NCBI GenBank assembly: GCA_903831925.1
Contig: CAIKZV010000324.1
Span: forward strand, 1-11,539
DNA length: 11,539 nt
Reading direction: 5' to 3'
DNA from: an uncultured Burkholderiales bacterium
GTDB lineage: Bacteria > Pseudomonadota > Gammaproteobacteria > Burkholderiales > Burkholderiaceae_E
The notes beneath the pieces were generated by a model, which was not told the DNA's origin, did not search any database, and worked only from the letters and a program-made list of their open reading frames with translations. The position numbers and the translations under genes were made by a program. Every line of letters begins with the position of its first letter. The stretch's first letter is position 1. Below are positions 7,195-11,539 of the stretch, piece by piece.

Positions 7195-8196
7195 ATGAAC
7201 ACCACGACATCCACTTACCGGGCGCTGCGTTGCGATGCGCTCAGCAGTGACCTGTCGGGCCTGCATTTCGTCGAGCTCGATGCGCGCGCGCCGGGGCCAG
7301 GCGAGGTCGCGGTCAGGATGCGGGCGGCTGCGCTCAATTTCCCTGACCTGCTGATGACCCGGGGCGGCTATCAGCACAAGCCCGATCTGCCCTATGTGGT
7401 CGGCATGGAAGGCGCGGGCGTGATCGAGGCGGTGGGGGCGGGCGTCGACCCCTGGCGCGTGGGCGACGGGGTGTGCTTTTCGAATCTGACCGGCTCGTTT
7501 GCCGAGCGCAACATCGTGCCGGCCGACAAGCTCAGCGCGATTCCGCAGGGCTGGGATTTCGCCAGTGCTGCCGGCATGCCGGTGGGTGCCTCCACAGGCT
7601 ATGTGTCGCTGGTGACGCGGGGTGCGCTCCAACCCGGCGAGACCCTGCTGGTGCACGGCGCCACCGGCGGCATGGGCGCGGCCGCGGTGCAGCTCGGGGC
7701 CAAGCTTGGTGCCACCGTGATTGCCACCGGCACCAATCCCGAGTGGCTCGAACTGCTGCGCCCGATGGGCGCCACGCATCTCCTGTCATCGCGCGGCGAC
7801 TTCGCTGCCGAGGTCAAGGCGCTGACCGGCGGGCGCGGTGCCGACGTCATCTATGACCCGGTGGGCGGCGATGTCTTCGACAAGTCGACCAAGTGCATTG
7901 CCTTCGGCGGGCGGCTGCTGGTGGTGGGCTTTGCCGCCGGCCGCATTCCGACAGTGTCGGTCAATCATCCGCTGATCAAGGTCTACTCGGTGGTCGGTGT
8001 GCGCGCCGGCGAGTGGATGCGCAAGCGCCCGGCCGAAGCGCCCGGCATCAAGGCCGAGATCGCGCGGCTGGCCGCCGAGGGCGTCTTCAAGCCCCTGATC
8101 GGCGCACGCTTTGCCTTTGAGCAGTCGATCGAGGCGATCCGCGCGCTGGCCGATCGCGGCGCGCCCGGCAAGATCGTGATCGAGATGGCGGGCTGA
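7195..8196 (+). CDS. NADPH:quinone oxidoreductase-like enzyme (zinc-independent MDR family)
   Basis: A 333-residue medium-chain dehydrogenase/reductase of the quinone oxidoreductase branch, which reduces quinones or activated enones with NADPH. The N-terminal GroES-like domain (about 8-125) contains MRAAALNFPDLLMTRGGY (42-59) and VVGMEGAGVIEAVG (68-81). The Rossmann fold has the nucleotide motif VHGATGGMGAAAVQLG (153-168), and further blocks are GADVIYDPVGGDVF (215-228) and GGRLLVVGFAAG (238-249). The structural and catalytic zinc cysteines of alcohol dehydrogenases are absent, as expected for this branch. The start is fixed by a strong GGAGGAG ribosome site. It probably shares a transcript with the thioesterase upstream; a role in acyl-CoA or fatty-acid metabolism is possible (some relatives act on enoyl substrates) but not shown. 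Confidence 0.9.
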   Translation: MNTTTSTYRALRCDALSSDLSGLHFVELDARAPGPGEVAVRMRAAALNFPDLLMTRGGYQHKPDLPYVVGMEGAGVIEAVGAGVDPWRVGDGVCFSNLTGSFAERNIVPADKLSAIPQGWDFASAAGMPVGASTGYVSLVTRGALQPGETLLVHGATGGMGAAAVQLGAKLGATVIATGTNPEWLELLRPMGATHLLSSRGDFAAEVKALTGGRGADVIYDPVGGDVFDKSTKCIAFGGRLLVVGFAAGRIPTVSVNHPLIKVYSVVGVRAGEWMRKRPAEAPGIKAEIARLAAEGVFKPLIGARFAFEQSIEAIRALADRGAPGKIVIEMAG

Positions 8197-8202
8197 AGAC
8201 GT

Positions 8203-8218
8203 CGGGCTGATCAGCCCG
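8203..8218. terminator. Perfect palindrome between convergent genes (putative bidirectional terminator)
   Basis: CGGGCTGATCAGCCCG is a perfect 16-base palindrome; as RNA it folds to a 6-bp stem with a GATC loop on either strand. It lies seven bases after the stop of the quinone-reductase gene and about 28 bases beyond the nnrU stop. Neither strand has a following T tract, so termination strength is uncertain. Confidence 0.45.
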
Positions 8219-8245
8219 GCCGCGTGTCACGCTTTGGCCGAGCGA

Positions 8246-8824
8246 TCAGCCGAATGGCTGCACCCCAATAATCCAGGCATGGGCCCAGAAGGCGAACACC
8301 GCCCAGCCGATCAGTCCTGCGAACACCGCGATCAGGTCGCGTGAGATCGGCCCGATGGCATAGACCGTGCCGGCCTTGCGGTCGCGCCGTTTCGAGGCGG
8401 CATAGAGCACGACCGCCCACACCAGAAACGACCCGAACAGCACGATATCGCCCAGCCGGCCATTGCACAGCAGATGCGCCAGCGCCCAGGTCTTCACGCC
8501 GAGCACCATCGGATGGCCAACCGCCCGCCTGATCCGCGTGCCCGGCACGCCTGAGGCCGCCAGCAGCACGAAGGACACCAGCATCAGCAGTGCTGCCAGA
8601 TGGCGGGACCACAGCGGCGGCATCCAGAGATCGACCGGTGTGATGCGGGTCTGGCCATAGCCCCAGACAATCAGGACGAGGCCGACCAGCGAGAGCAGCG
8701 AATAGATCCCCTTGTAGGGCCTTTCACCAAGGCGGGCGATCTGAGCGCCGCGCCAGTCGTCGGCAAAGATGCGGGTCGAATGCACGCCGAGCATCAGCGC
8801 CAGGCCGAGCAGGAGAACGATCAT
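8246..8824 (-). CDS. nnrU: NnrU family integral membrane protein
   Basis: A 192-residue hydrophobic protein with about five or six membrane segments (roughly 1-14, 39-56, 73-92, 106-120, 126-143 and 162-186). The family signature is clear: ADDWRGAQIARLGERPYKG (21-39) after the first segment and VGHPMVLGVKTWALAHLLCN (102-121). NnrU was named from denitrifiers, where it lies near nitric and nitrite reductase genes; distant homologues also resemble isoprenoid-modifying membrane enzymes. No denitrification gene is visible here, so a role in nitrogen oxide metabolism should not be assumed. ATG 8824 is preceded by GGAGGT (8831-8836, minus) with six bases of spacing, which fixes the start. It is convergent with the quinone-reductase gene and divergent from cnoX. 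Confidence 0.88.
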   Translation of the reverse strand: MIVLLLGLALMLGVHSTRIFADDWRGAQIARLGERPYKGIYSLLSLVGLVLIVWGYGQTRITPVDLWMPPLWSRHLAALLMLVSFVLLAASGVPGTRIRRAVGHPMVLGVKTWALAHLLCNGRLGDIVLFGSFLVWAVVLYAASKRRDRKAGTVYAIGPISRDLIAVFAGLIGWAVFAFWAHAWIIGVQPFG

Positions 8825-8830
8825 GGGTAG

Positions 8831-8836
8831 ACCTCC
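8831..8836 (-). promoter_or_regulatory. nnrU ribosome-binding site
   Basis: GGAGGT on the minus strand, six bases before ATG 8824, is a near-ideal Shine-Dalgarno. A TAGGAT element (8849-8854, minus) further upstream resembles a -10 box but has no matching -35, so the promoter is not claimed. Confidence 0.7.
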
Positions 8837-8948
8837 AGGTTGGCGGCGATCCTAGCACCGCACGGCCTTCGGTCTCACCGGCAGGCCAGTGAGGCCAGCC
8901 CGCGGGCATGCCAGAATGGCGGTCTTTCCCCCGCAGCCGGCCACCATC

Positions 8949-9803
8949 ATGAGCATCGACACCACCATCCAGTCATTCCAGGCCGATGTCATCGACGCGT
9001 CGATGCAGGTGCCGGTCCTGGTCGACTTCTGGGCGCCCTGGTGCGGCCCTTGCAAGACCCTCGGGCCGATGCTCGAGAAGCTCGAGACCGACTACGGCGG
9101 ACGCTTCAAGCTGGTCAAGATCGACAGCGACAAGGAGCAGCAGCTTGCGCAGCACTTCAAGATCCGCTCGATTCCGACGGTGTTTGCCTTTGTCGGCGGC
9201 CAGCCGGTCGATCAGTTCCAGGGAGCGCTGCCCGAGCCCAAGCTGCGCGAGTTCATCGACCGGCTGATGCCCAATCCGTCCGATGTCGAGCTCGACCAGG
9301 CCGGCGCTGCGCTCGATCGCGGCGACCAGGAGGCGGCGGCCGACCATGCGCGAAAAGCGATCGAACTCGATCCGGCCAACGATTCGGCGCGTCTGCTCTA
9401 TGGGCAGCTGCTGCTTGCCAGCGGCGAACCGGCGGGGGCACAGGGCCAGCTCGATGCGCTGTCCGCGCAGGCCAAGGCCGATCCGCAGGTCGCCGAACTG
9501 ATGGCGCAGGTGGCCGCGGCGGTCGAGGCCGCGCGCCCGCCGGTGCCGCATGAGCAGCTGGCGCGGGTCAATGCCAATGAAGGCGATCTGCAGGCAAGGC
9601 TCGATCTGGCCGAGTACTACATCGGCTACAAGCAGTGGGGCGAGGCGTTCGAGCAGCTGGTCGAGATCGTTCGGCGCGACCGTGCCTTCCAGGATGACAT
9701 CGGTCGCAAGCGCATGGTGGCAGTCTTCGATCTTGCCTCGGCCCAGCCGCAGGTGGTGTCGGAGTGGCGCCGCAAGCTGGGGGCGGCACTGAACGTGCGC
9801 TAG
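8949..9803 (+). CDS. cnoX: Thioredoxin-TPR co-chaperone/redoxin (CnoX/YbbN type)
   Basis: A 284-residue cytosolic protein. Residues 1-107 are a thioredoxin domain with VLVDFWAPWCGPCKTLGPML (23-42), active-site Cys32 and Cys35, and the cis-proline in SIPTVFAF (74-81). Residues about 114-284 are helical TPR-like repeats, with AIELDPANDSARLLYGQLLL (137-156) and a C-terminal DLAEYYIGYKQWGEAFEQLV segment (219-238). This architecture is that of CnoX (YbbN), which binds unfolding or oxidised proteins and hands them to chaperones. E. coli YbbN has lost the first active-site cysteine; this protein keeps the full WCGPC pair and may also act as an oxidoreductase. The start is ATG 8949, where the domain begins; a GTG at 8889 is possible but adds 20 residues unlike the family. 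Shine-Dalgarno is weak. Divergent from nnrU; mesD follows after 118 bases. Confidence 0.88.
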   Translation: MSIDTTIQSFQADVIDASMQVPVLVDFWAPWCGPCKTLGPMLEKLETDYGGRFKLVKIDSDKEQQLAQHFKIRSIPTVFAFVGGQPVDQFQGALPEPKLREFIDRLMPNPSDVELDQAGAALDRGDQEAAADHARKAIELDPANDSARLLYGQLLLASGEPAGAQGQLDALSAQAKADPQVAELMAQVAAAVEAARPPVPHEQLARVNANEGDLQARLDLAEYYIGYKQWGEAFEQLVEIVRRDRAFQDDIGRKRMVAVFDLASAQPQVVSEWRRKLGAALNVR

Positions 9804-9873
9804 GGGTCTGCAGCGTGGCCTGCGCGGCGACTCGCGAGCCGTCGAGGCGCCGGGCGATGGGGATGCATCGGGC

Positions 9874-9879
9874 TAACAT
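9874..9879 (+). promoter_or_regulatory. Possible -10 box of the mesD promoter
   Basis: TAACAT matches four of six positions of TATAAT, is followed by a GC-rich stretch, and would give a leader of about 35 bases before the mesD ATG. No good -35 is seen at 16-18 bases upstream, so this is tentative. A readthrough transcript from cnoX is an alternative. Confidence 0.25.
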
Positions 9880-9921
9880 GGCGCCTTTTCTGACGCTTTC
9901 CCGACCCCAACGAGGCCTTTC

Positions 9922-10941
9922 ATGTTCAAGACCACCCTTGCCGGCAGCCTGCCCAAACCCGGCTGGCTCGCCGAGACTCAAAAACTCTGGCCCCAATGGC
10001 GAGAGCAGGGCGATGCCCTGCGCGAGGCCAAACGCGACGCCACCGTGCTCTGGATCAAGGAGCAGGAGGATGCCGGCCTGGACATCGTCACCGACGGTGA
10101 GCAGAGCCGCCAGCATTTCGTCCACGGTTTTCTCGAGGCGGTCGAGGGCATCGACTTCGAGCACAAGGTCAAGATGGGCATCCGCGACAATCGCTATGAC
10201 GCGATGGTGCCGCAGGTGGTGGGGCCGATCCGGCTGAAGGGGCGGGTCCATGCCTTCGAAGCGCAGATCGCTCGGGCGCACACCGCCAAGAAGCTAAAGT
10301 TCACGCTGCCCGGTCCGATGACCATCGTCGATACCGTCGCCGATGCCTACTACGGCAGCCGCGAAAAGCTCGCGATGGCCTTTGCCGAACTCCTCAATCA
10401 GGAGGCGCTGGCGCTGCAGGCCGACGGCGTCGATGTGATCCAGTTCGACGAGCCGGCCTATAACGTGTTCATGGCCCATGTGCCCACCTGGGGCATCGCG
10501 TCGCTGCATCGGGCGATCGAAGGCCTGACCTGCACGACCGCGGTTCATATCTGCTACGGCTATGGCATCCAGGCCAATGTCGACTGGAAGGCAACGCTCG
10601 GCGAAGAATGGCGACAGTACGAGGCGGTGTTTCCGGCGCTGGCGGCCAGCCGCATCGATCAGATATCGCTCGAGTGCGCCAACAGTCGGGTGCCCGACCA
10701 TCTTCTGGGGCTGCTGGCCGGCAAGGATGTGCTGGTCGGTGTCATTGATGTGGCCAGCGATGTGGTCGAGACGCCGGAGCAGGTGGCCGACACCATCGGG
10801 CGGGCACTGCGCTATGTGCCGGCCGATCGGCTGTTTCCGTGCACCAACTGCGGCATGGCGCCGATGAGCCGGGAGACGGCTGCCGCCAAACTTCGCGCGC
10901 TGGTCGACGGGGCCCGGATCGCCGAATCGCGGCTGGGGTGA
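9922..10941 (+). CDS. mesD: Cobalamin-independent methionine synthase, core-MetE family (MesD-like)
   Basis: A 339-residue zinc enzyme equivalent to only the C-terminal catalytic half of MetE, which methylates homocysteine to methionine. Predicted zinc ligands are His209 and Cys211 in VHICYGYG (208-215), Glu251 in ISLEC (248-252) and Cys310 in PCTNCGM (306-312). Other blocks are TTLAGSLPKPGWL (4-16), TDGEQSRQHFVHGF (57-70), LPGPMTIVDT (129-138) and IQFDEPAYNVF (173-183). The sequence resembles, from memory, the Acinetobacter MesD group, one of the short folate-independent families described by Price and co-workers; in that group the methyl donor is not methyl-folate and activity depends on DUF1852 (MesX). 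No DUF1852 gene is visible here. A GAGG six bases before ATG 9922 fixes the start. MesD subgroup assignment is likely; core-MetE assignment is secure. Confidence 0.87.
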   Translation: MFKTTLAGSLPKPGWLAETQKLWPQWREQGDALREAKRDATVLWIKEQEDAGLDIVTDGEQSRQHFVHGFLEAVEGIDFEHKVKMGIRDNRYDAMVPQVVGPIRLKGRVHAFEAQIARAHTAKKLKFTLPGPMTIVDTVADAYYGSREKLAMAFAELLNQEALALQADGVDVIQFDEPAYNVFMAHVPTWGIASLHRAIEGLTCTTAVHICYGYGIQANVDWKATLGEEWRQYEAVFPALAASRIDQISLECANSRVPDHLLGLLAGKDVLVGVIDVASDVVETPEQVADTIGRALRYVPADRLFPCTNCGMAPMSRETAAAKLRALVDGARIAESRLG

Positions 10942-10947
10942 TGCCTT

Positions 10948-10964
10948 CGCGTCACCCGGACGCG
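10948..10964 (+). terminator. Short hairpin after mesD
   Basis: CGCGTC (10948-10953) pairs with GACGCG (10959-10964) around a five-base loop, seven bases after the mesD stop. No T tract follows on the plus strand (GAAAAC instead), so it is at best a weak or Rho-assisted terminator. The larger sRNA terminator hairpin just beyond it may also help stop mesD transcripts. Confidence 0.35.
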
Positions 10965-10978
10965 GAAAACAGATGCAC

Positions 10979-11013
10979 AAAAGAAAAAGCCCGCACCGGT
11001 GTGGGTGCGGGCT
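10979..11013 (-). terminator. Rho-independent terminator of the small RNA
   Basis: Read on the minus strand, AGCCCGCACC (11013-11004) pairs perfectly over 10 bp with GGTGCGGGCT (10997-10988) around a six-base loop, and the transcript then runs into TTTTTCTTTT. Stem, loop and T tract are all textbook and define the direction. On the plus strand the hairpin is followed by GAAACC, so it is strong only for minus-strand transcripts. Confidence 0.92.
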
Positions 11014-11042
11014 GAAACCACCGTTGAGGAGGTGGAGGAGAC
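10979..11042 (-). ncRNA. Predicted small RNA with anti-Shine-Dalgarno 5' end (about 64 nt)
   Basis: On the minus strand a complete small transcription unit is visible. After the promoter boxes the transcript should begin near 11042 with GUCUCCUCCACCUCCUC, a CU tract complementary to Shine-Dalgarno sequences. CCACC (11035-11031) pairs with GGUGG (11022-11018), exposing UCCUCAAC in an 8-nt loop. A single-stranded UUUCA follows, then the terminator hairpin with its U tract, the usual Hfq-binding 3' end. Layout resembles CU-rich loop RNAs such as the alphaproteobacterial CcsR family and the Burkholderia NcS27 class, which act on ribosome sites; homology is from memory and not confirmed. It would repress translation by covering ribosome sites. 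The start site is inferred from the -10 position and may be off by a few bases. It is convergent with mesD and lies downstream of the HD-GYP gene in the same direction. Confidence 0.72.
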
Positions 11043-11049
11043 AAGCCAA

Positions 11050-11078
11050 ATACTACTCGCCCCCCTGATGCATTGCAA
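11050..11078 (-). promoter_or_regulatory. Sigma-70-type promoter of the small RNA
   Basis: On the minus strand, a -35 TTGCAA (11078-11073; four of six consensus matches) and a -10 TAGTAT (11055-11050; four of six) are separated by exactly 17 bases. The DNA just upstream (11079-11100) is AT-rich, as in UP elements, in contrast to the GC-rich surroundings. The predicted transcription start is seven to eight bases beyond the -10, at the beginning of the CU tract. Confidence 0.6.
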
Positions 11079-11134
11079 CAAAAATCTTGTTTCAATTTGT
11101 TCCAAAGCTCGCCGCGGTCAACCATAACCATTTG

Positions 11135-11149
11135 AAATGACTGTCATTT
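11135..11149. promoter_or_regulatory. Perfect 15-bp dyad, operator-like
   Basis: AAATGACTGTCATTT consists of perfect 7-base half sites around one central T. Its TGAC-N-GTCA core resembles operators of dimeric repressors such as TetR-family proteins. It lies about 57 bases upstream of the sRNA -35, so it is placed for activation or for control of an unseen promoter rather than for simple occlusion. No regulator gene is in the window. Confidence 0.4.
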
Positions 11150-11208
11150 ACAAAAATGTGGCGCTGCGGCAGAGCCGCTTCATGCGGTGCGGAAATACAG
11201 TAGTGAAC

Positions 11209-11232
11209 GGAGGCGTCGGCGGAGGCGTCGGC
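11209..11232. repeat. Perfect tandem duplication, 12 bp x 2
   Basis: GGAGGCGTCGGC is repeated twice without a gap in the non-coding stretch downstream of the HD-GYP gene. It looks like a slippage product and may vary in copy number between strains. Confidence 0.8.
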
Positions 11233-11266
11233 AAGGTGAGTCGTGTCGCCGGGGCGGCCGGCTGAT

Positions 11267-11282
11267 CAGGCTGCTGAGCCTG
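11267..11282 (-). terminator. Hairpin just after the HD-GYP stop
   Basis: CAGGCT and AGCCTG form a 6-bp stem with a four-base loop, about nine bases beyond the HD-GYP stop codon. There is no T tract. It overlaps a perfect 9-bp tandem repeat, CTGCTGAGC at 11271-11279 and 11280-11288. If it terminates poorly, HD-GYP transcripts could run on through the sRNA gene. Confidence 0.35.
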
Positions 11283-11291
11283 CTGAGCGGG

Positions 11292-11539
11292 TCAGGCCAG
11301 AAGCTGATCGATCGGGGGCAGATTCCAGGATTCCGGATCTTCGACCGAGACGATTTCTTCATGCCCCTTGCCGAGCTGGATGAAGCGCGGCTCGATCCGT
11401 TCGTGCAGCTGGGTCGAATAGAAGGCCTTGAGCATCGGTTTGCGCAGTTCGTTGACGTTCTGCTCGGTGACGATCGCCAGGCGGTTCGACTTGAGTTTGA
11501 CGATGCTGCCGACCGGATAGACGCCGACGACTTTGACAA
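11292..11539 (-). CDS. Probable HD-GYP domain cyclic-di-GMP phosphodiesterase, C-terminal 81 residues (partial)
   Basis: Reading the minus strand in from 11537, an open frame of 81 codons ends with TGA at 11294-11292; the 5' part lies outside the window. The visible peptide has VVGVYPVGSIVKLKSNRLAI, then VTEQNVNELRKPMLKAFYST and ends SVEDPESWNLPPIDQLLA. The YPVGS-V-L-S-RLA pattern followed by V-EQN and a K-FYST strand is what I associate with the extreme C-terminus of HD-GYP phosphodiesterases, which hydrolyse cyclic di-GMP; the catalytic HD and GYP motifs lie upstream, out of view. The family call therefore rests on a tail only. A longer frame in another phase of this strand (to 11180) is Ser/Arg-rich and not credible. 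The sRNA gene lies downstream in the same direction. Confidence 0.68.
   Translation of the reverse strand, partial: VKVVGVYPVGSIVKLKSNRLAIVTEQNVNELRKPMLKAFYSTQLHERIEPRFIQLGKGHEEIVSVEDPESWNLPPIDQLLA

Larger units (their letters stand above)
11079..11291. other. Non-coding stretch between the sRNA promoter and the HD-GYP gene
   Basis: Together with the sRNA locus this makes a 350-base gap without a protein gene. The part 11079-11160 is AT-rich for this genome and holds a perfect 15-bp dyad at 11135-11149 and a smaller dyad (AACAA 11077-11081, TTGTT 11087-11091) next to the -35. The part 11161-11291 returns to high GC and holds two tandem duplications and a hairpin after the HD-GYP stop. I found no coding frame with family resemblance here. 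Confidence 0.6.

Noticed and set aside
8849..8917. Promoters of nnrU (TAGGAT) and cnoX (CAGAAT)
   Set aside because: Each has a -10-like box but no acceptable -35 at 16-18 bases, so I do not list them as promoters.
11028..11127. Purine-rich GGAGGTGGAGGAG as a ribosome site for a small plus-strand peptide (ATG 11068, 19 codons)
   Set aside because: The distance of almost 30 bases is too long, the peptide is unremarkable, and the opposite strand offers a complete promoter-to-terminator small-RNA unit.
11180..11539. Minus-strand frame of 119 codons at the right edge
   Set aside because: Ser/Arg-rich and low in complexity; the neighbouring phase encodes the HD-GYP-like C-terminus with recognisable motifs.
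1..11539. Defence island, phage, transposon or CRISPR system
   Set aside because: All recognisable genes are metabolic or envelope genes; there are no integrase, transposase, nuclease or toxin-antitoxin signatures and no regularly spaced repeats.

Overview
The window is GC-rich chromosomal DNA with densely packed ordinary genes. Gene content (MesD-like methionine synthase, NnrU, a CnoX-type thioredoxin, class I PPK2, a DUF1800/DUF1501 pair) and codon use fit a betaproteobacterium, most likely order Burkholderiales; this is inferred from remembered family resemblance, not from a search. I see no tRNA, rRNA, CRISPR array, insertion sequence or phage gene.

Layout from left to right. Positions 1-450 (minus) hold the N-terminal part of a luciferase-like flavin monooxygenase. 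A 249-base divergent spacer follows. A DUF1800 protein and a Tat-exported DUF1501 protein (700-4035, plus) form a two-gene exported module. It converges, across a perfect GC hairpin, on a minus-strand operon of metY (O-acetylhomoserine sulfhydrylase) followed by ppk2 (polyphosphate kinase 2); the ppk2 ribosome site lies inside the metY 3' end. Divergent from metY is an acyl-CoA thioesterase followed by an NADPH:quinone-reductase-like enzyme (6305-8196, plus). A convergent nnrU membrane protein (minus) is followed by divergent cnoX (thioredoxin-TPR) and then mesD (both plus). The right edge is the C-terminus of what looks like an HD-GYP cyclic-di-GMP phosphodiesterase (minus).

The most interesting stretch is the 350-base gap between mesD and the HD-GYP gene. 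On the minus strand it carries a compact, self-contained small-RNA gene: promoter boxes with an exact 17-base spacer, a transcript of about 64 nt whose 5' end is an anti-Shine-Dalgarno CU tract, a small hairpin presenting part of that tract in its loop, and a textbook 10-bp terminator with a long U tract. Its first nine bases are exactly complementary to the ribosome-binding site of the quinone-reductase gene in this same window. A perfect 15-bp dyad lies upstream of it.

Functionally, metY (homocysteine from O-acetylhomoserine and sulfide) and mesD (methylation of homocysteine to methionine) are successive methionine-synthesis steps, although they lie in separate transcription units. The mesD copy has no DUF1852 (mesX) partner next to it inside the window, which is unlike the arrangement I recall from Acinetobacter.
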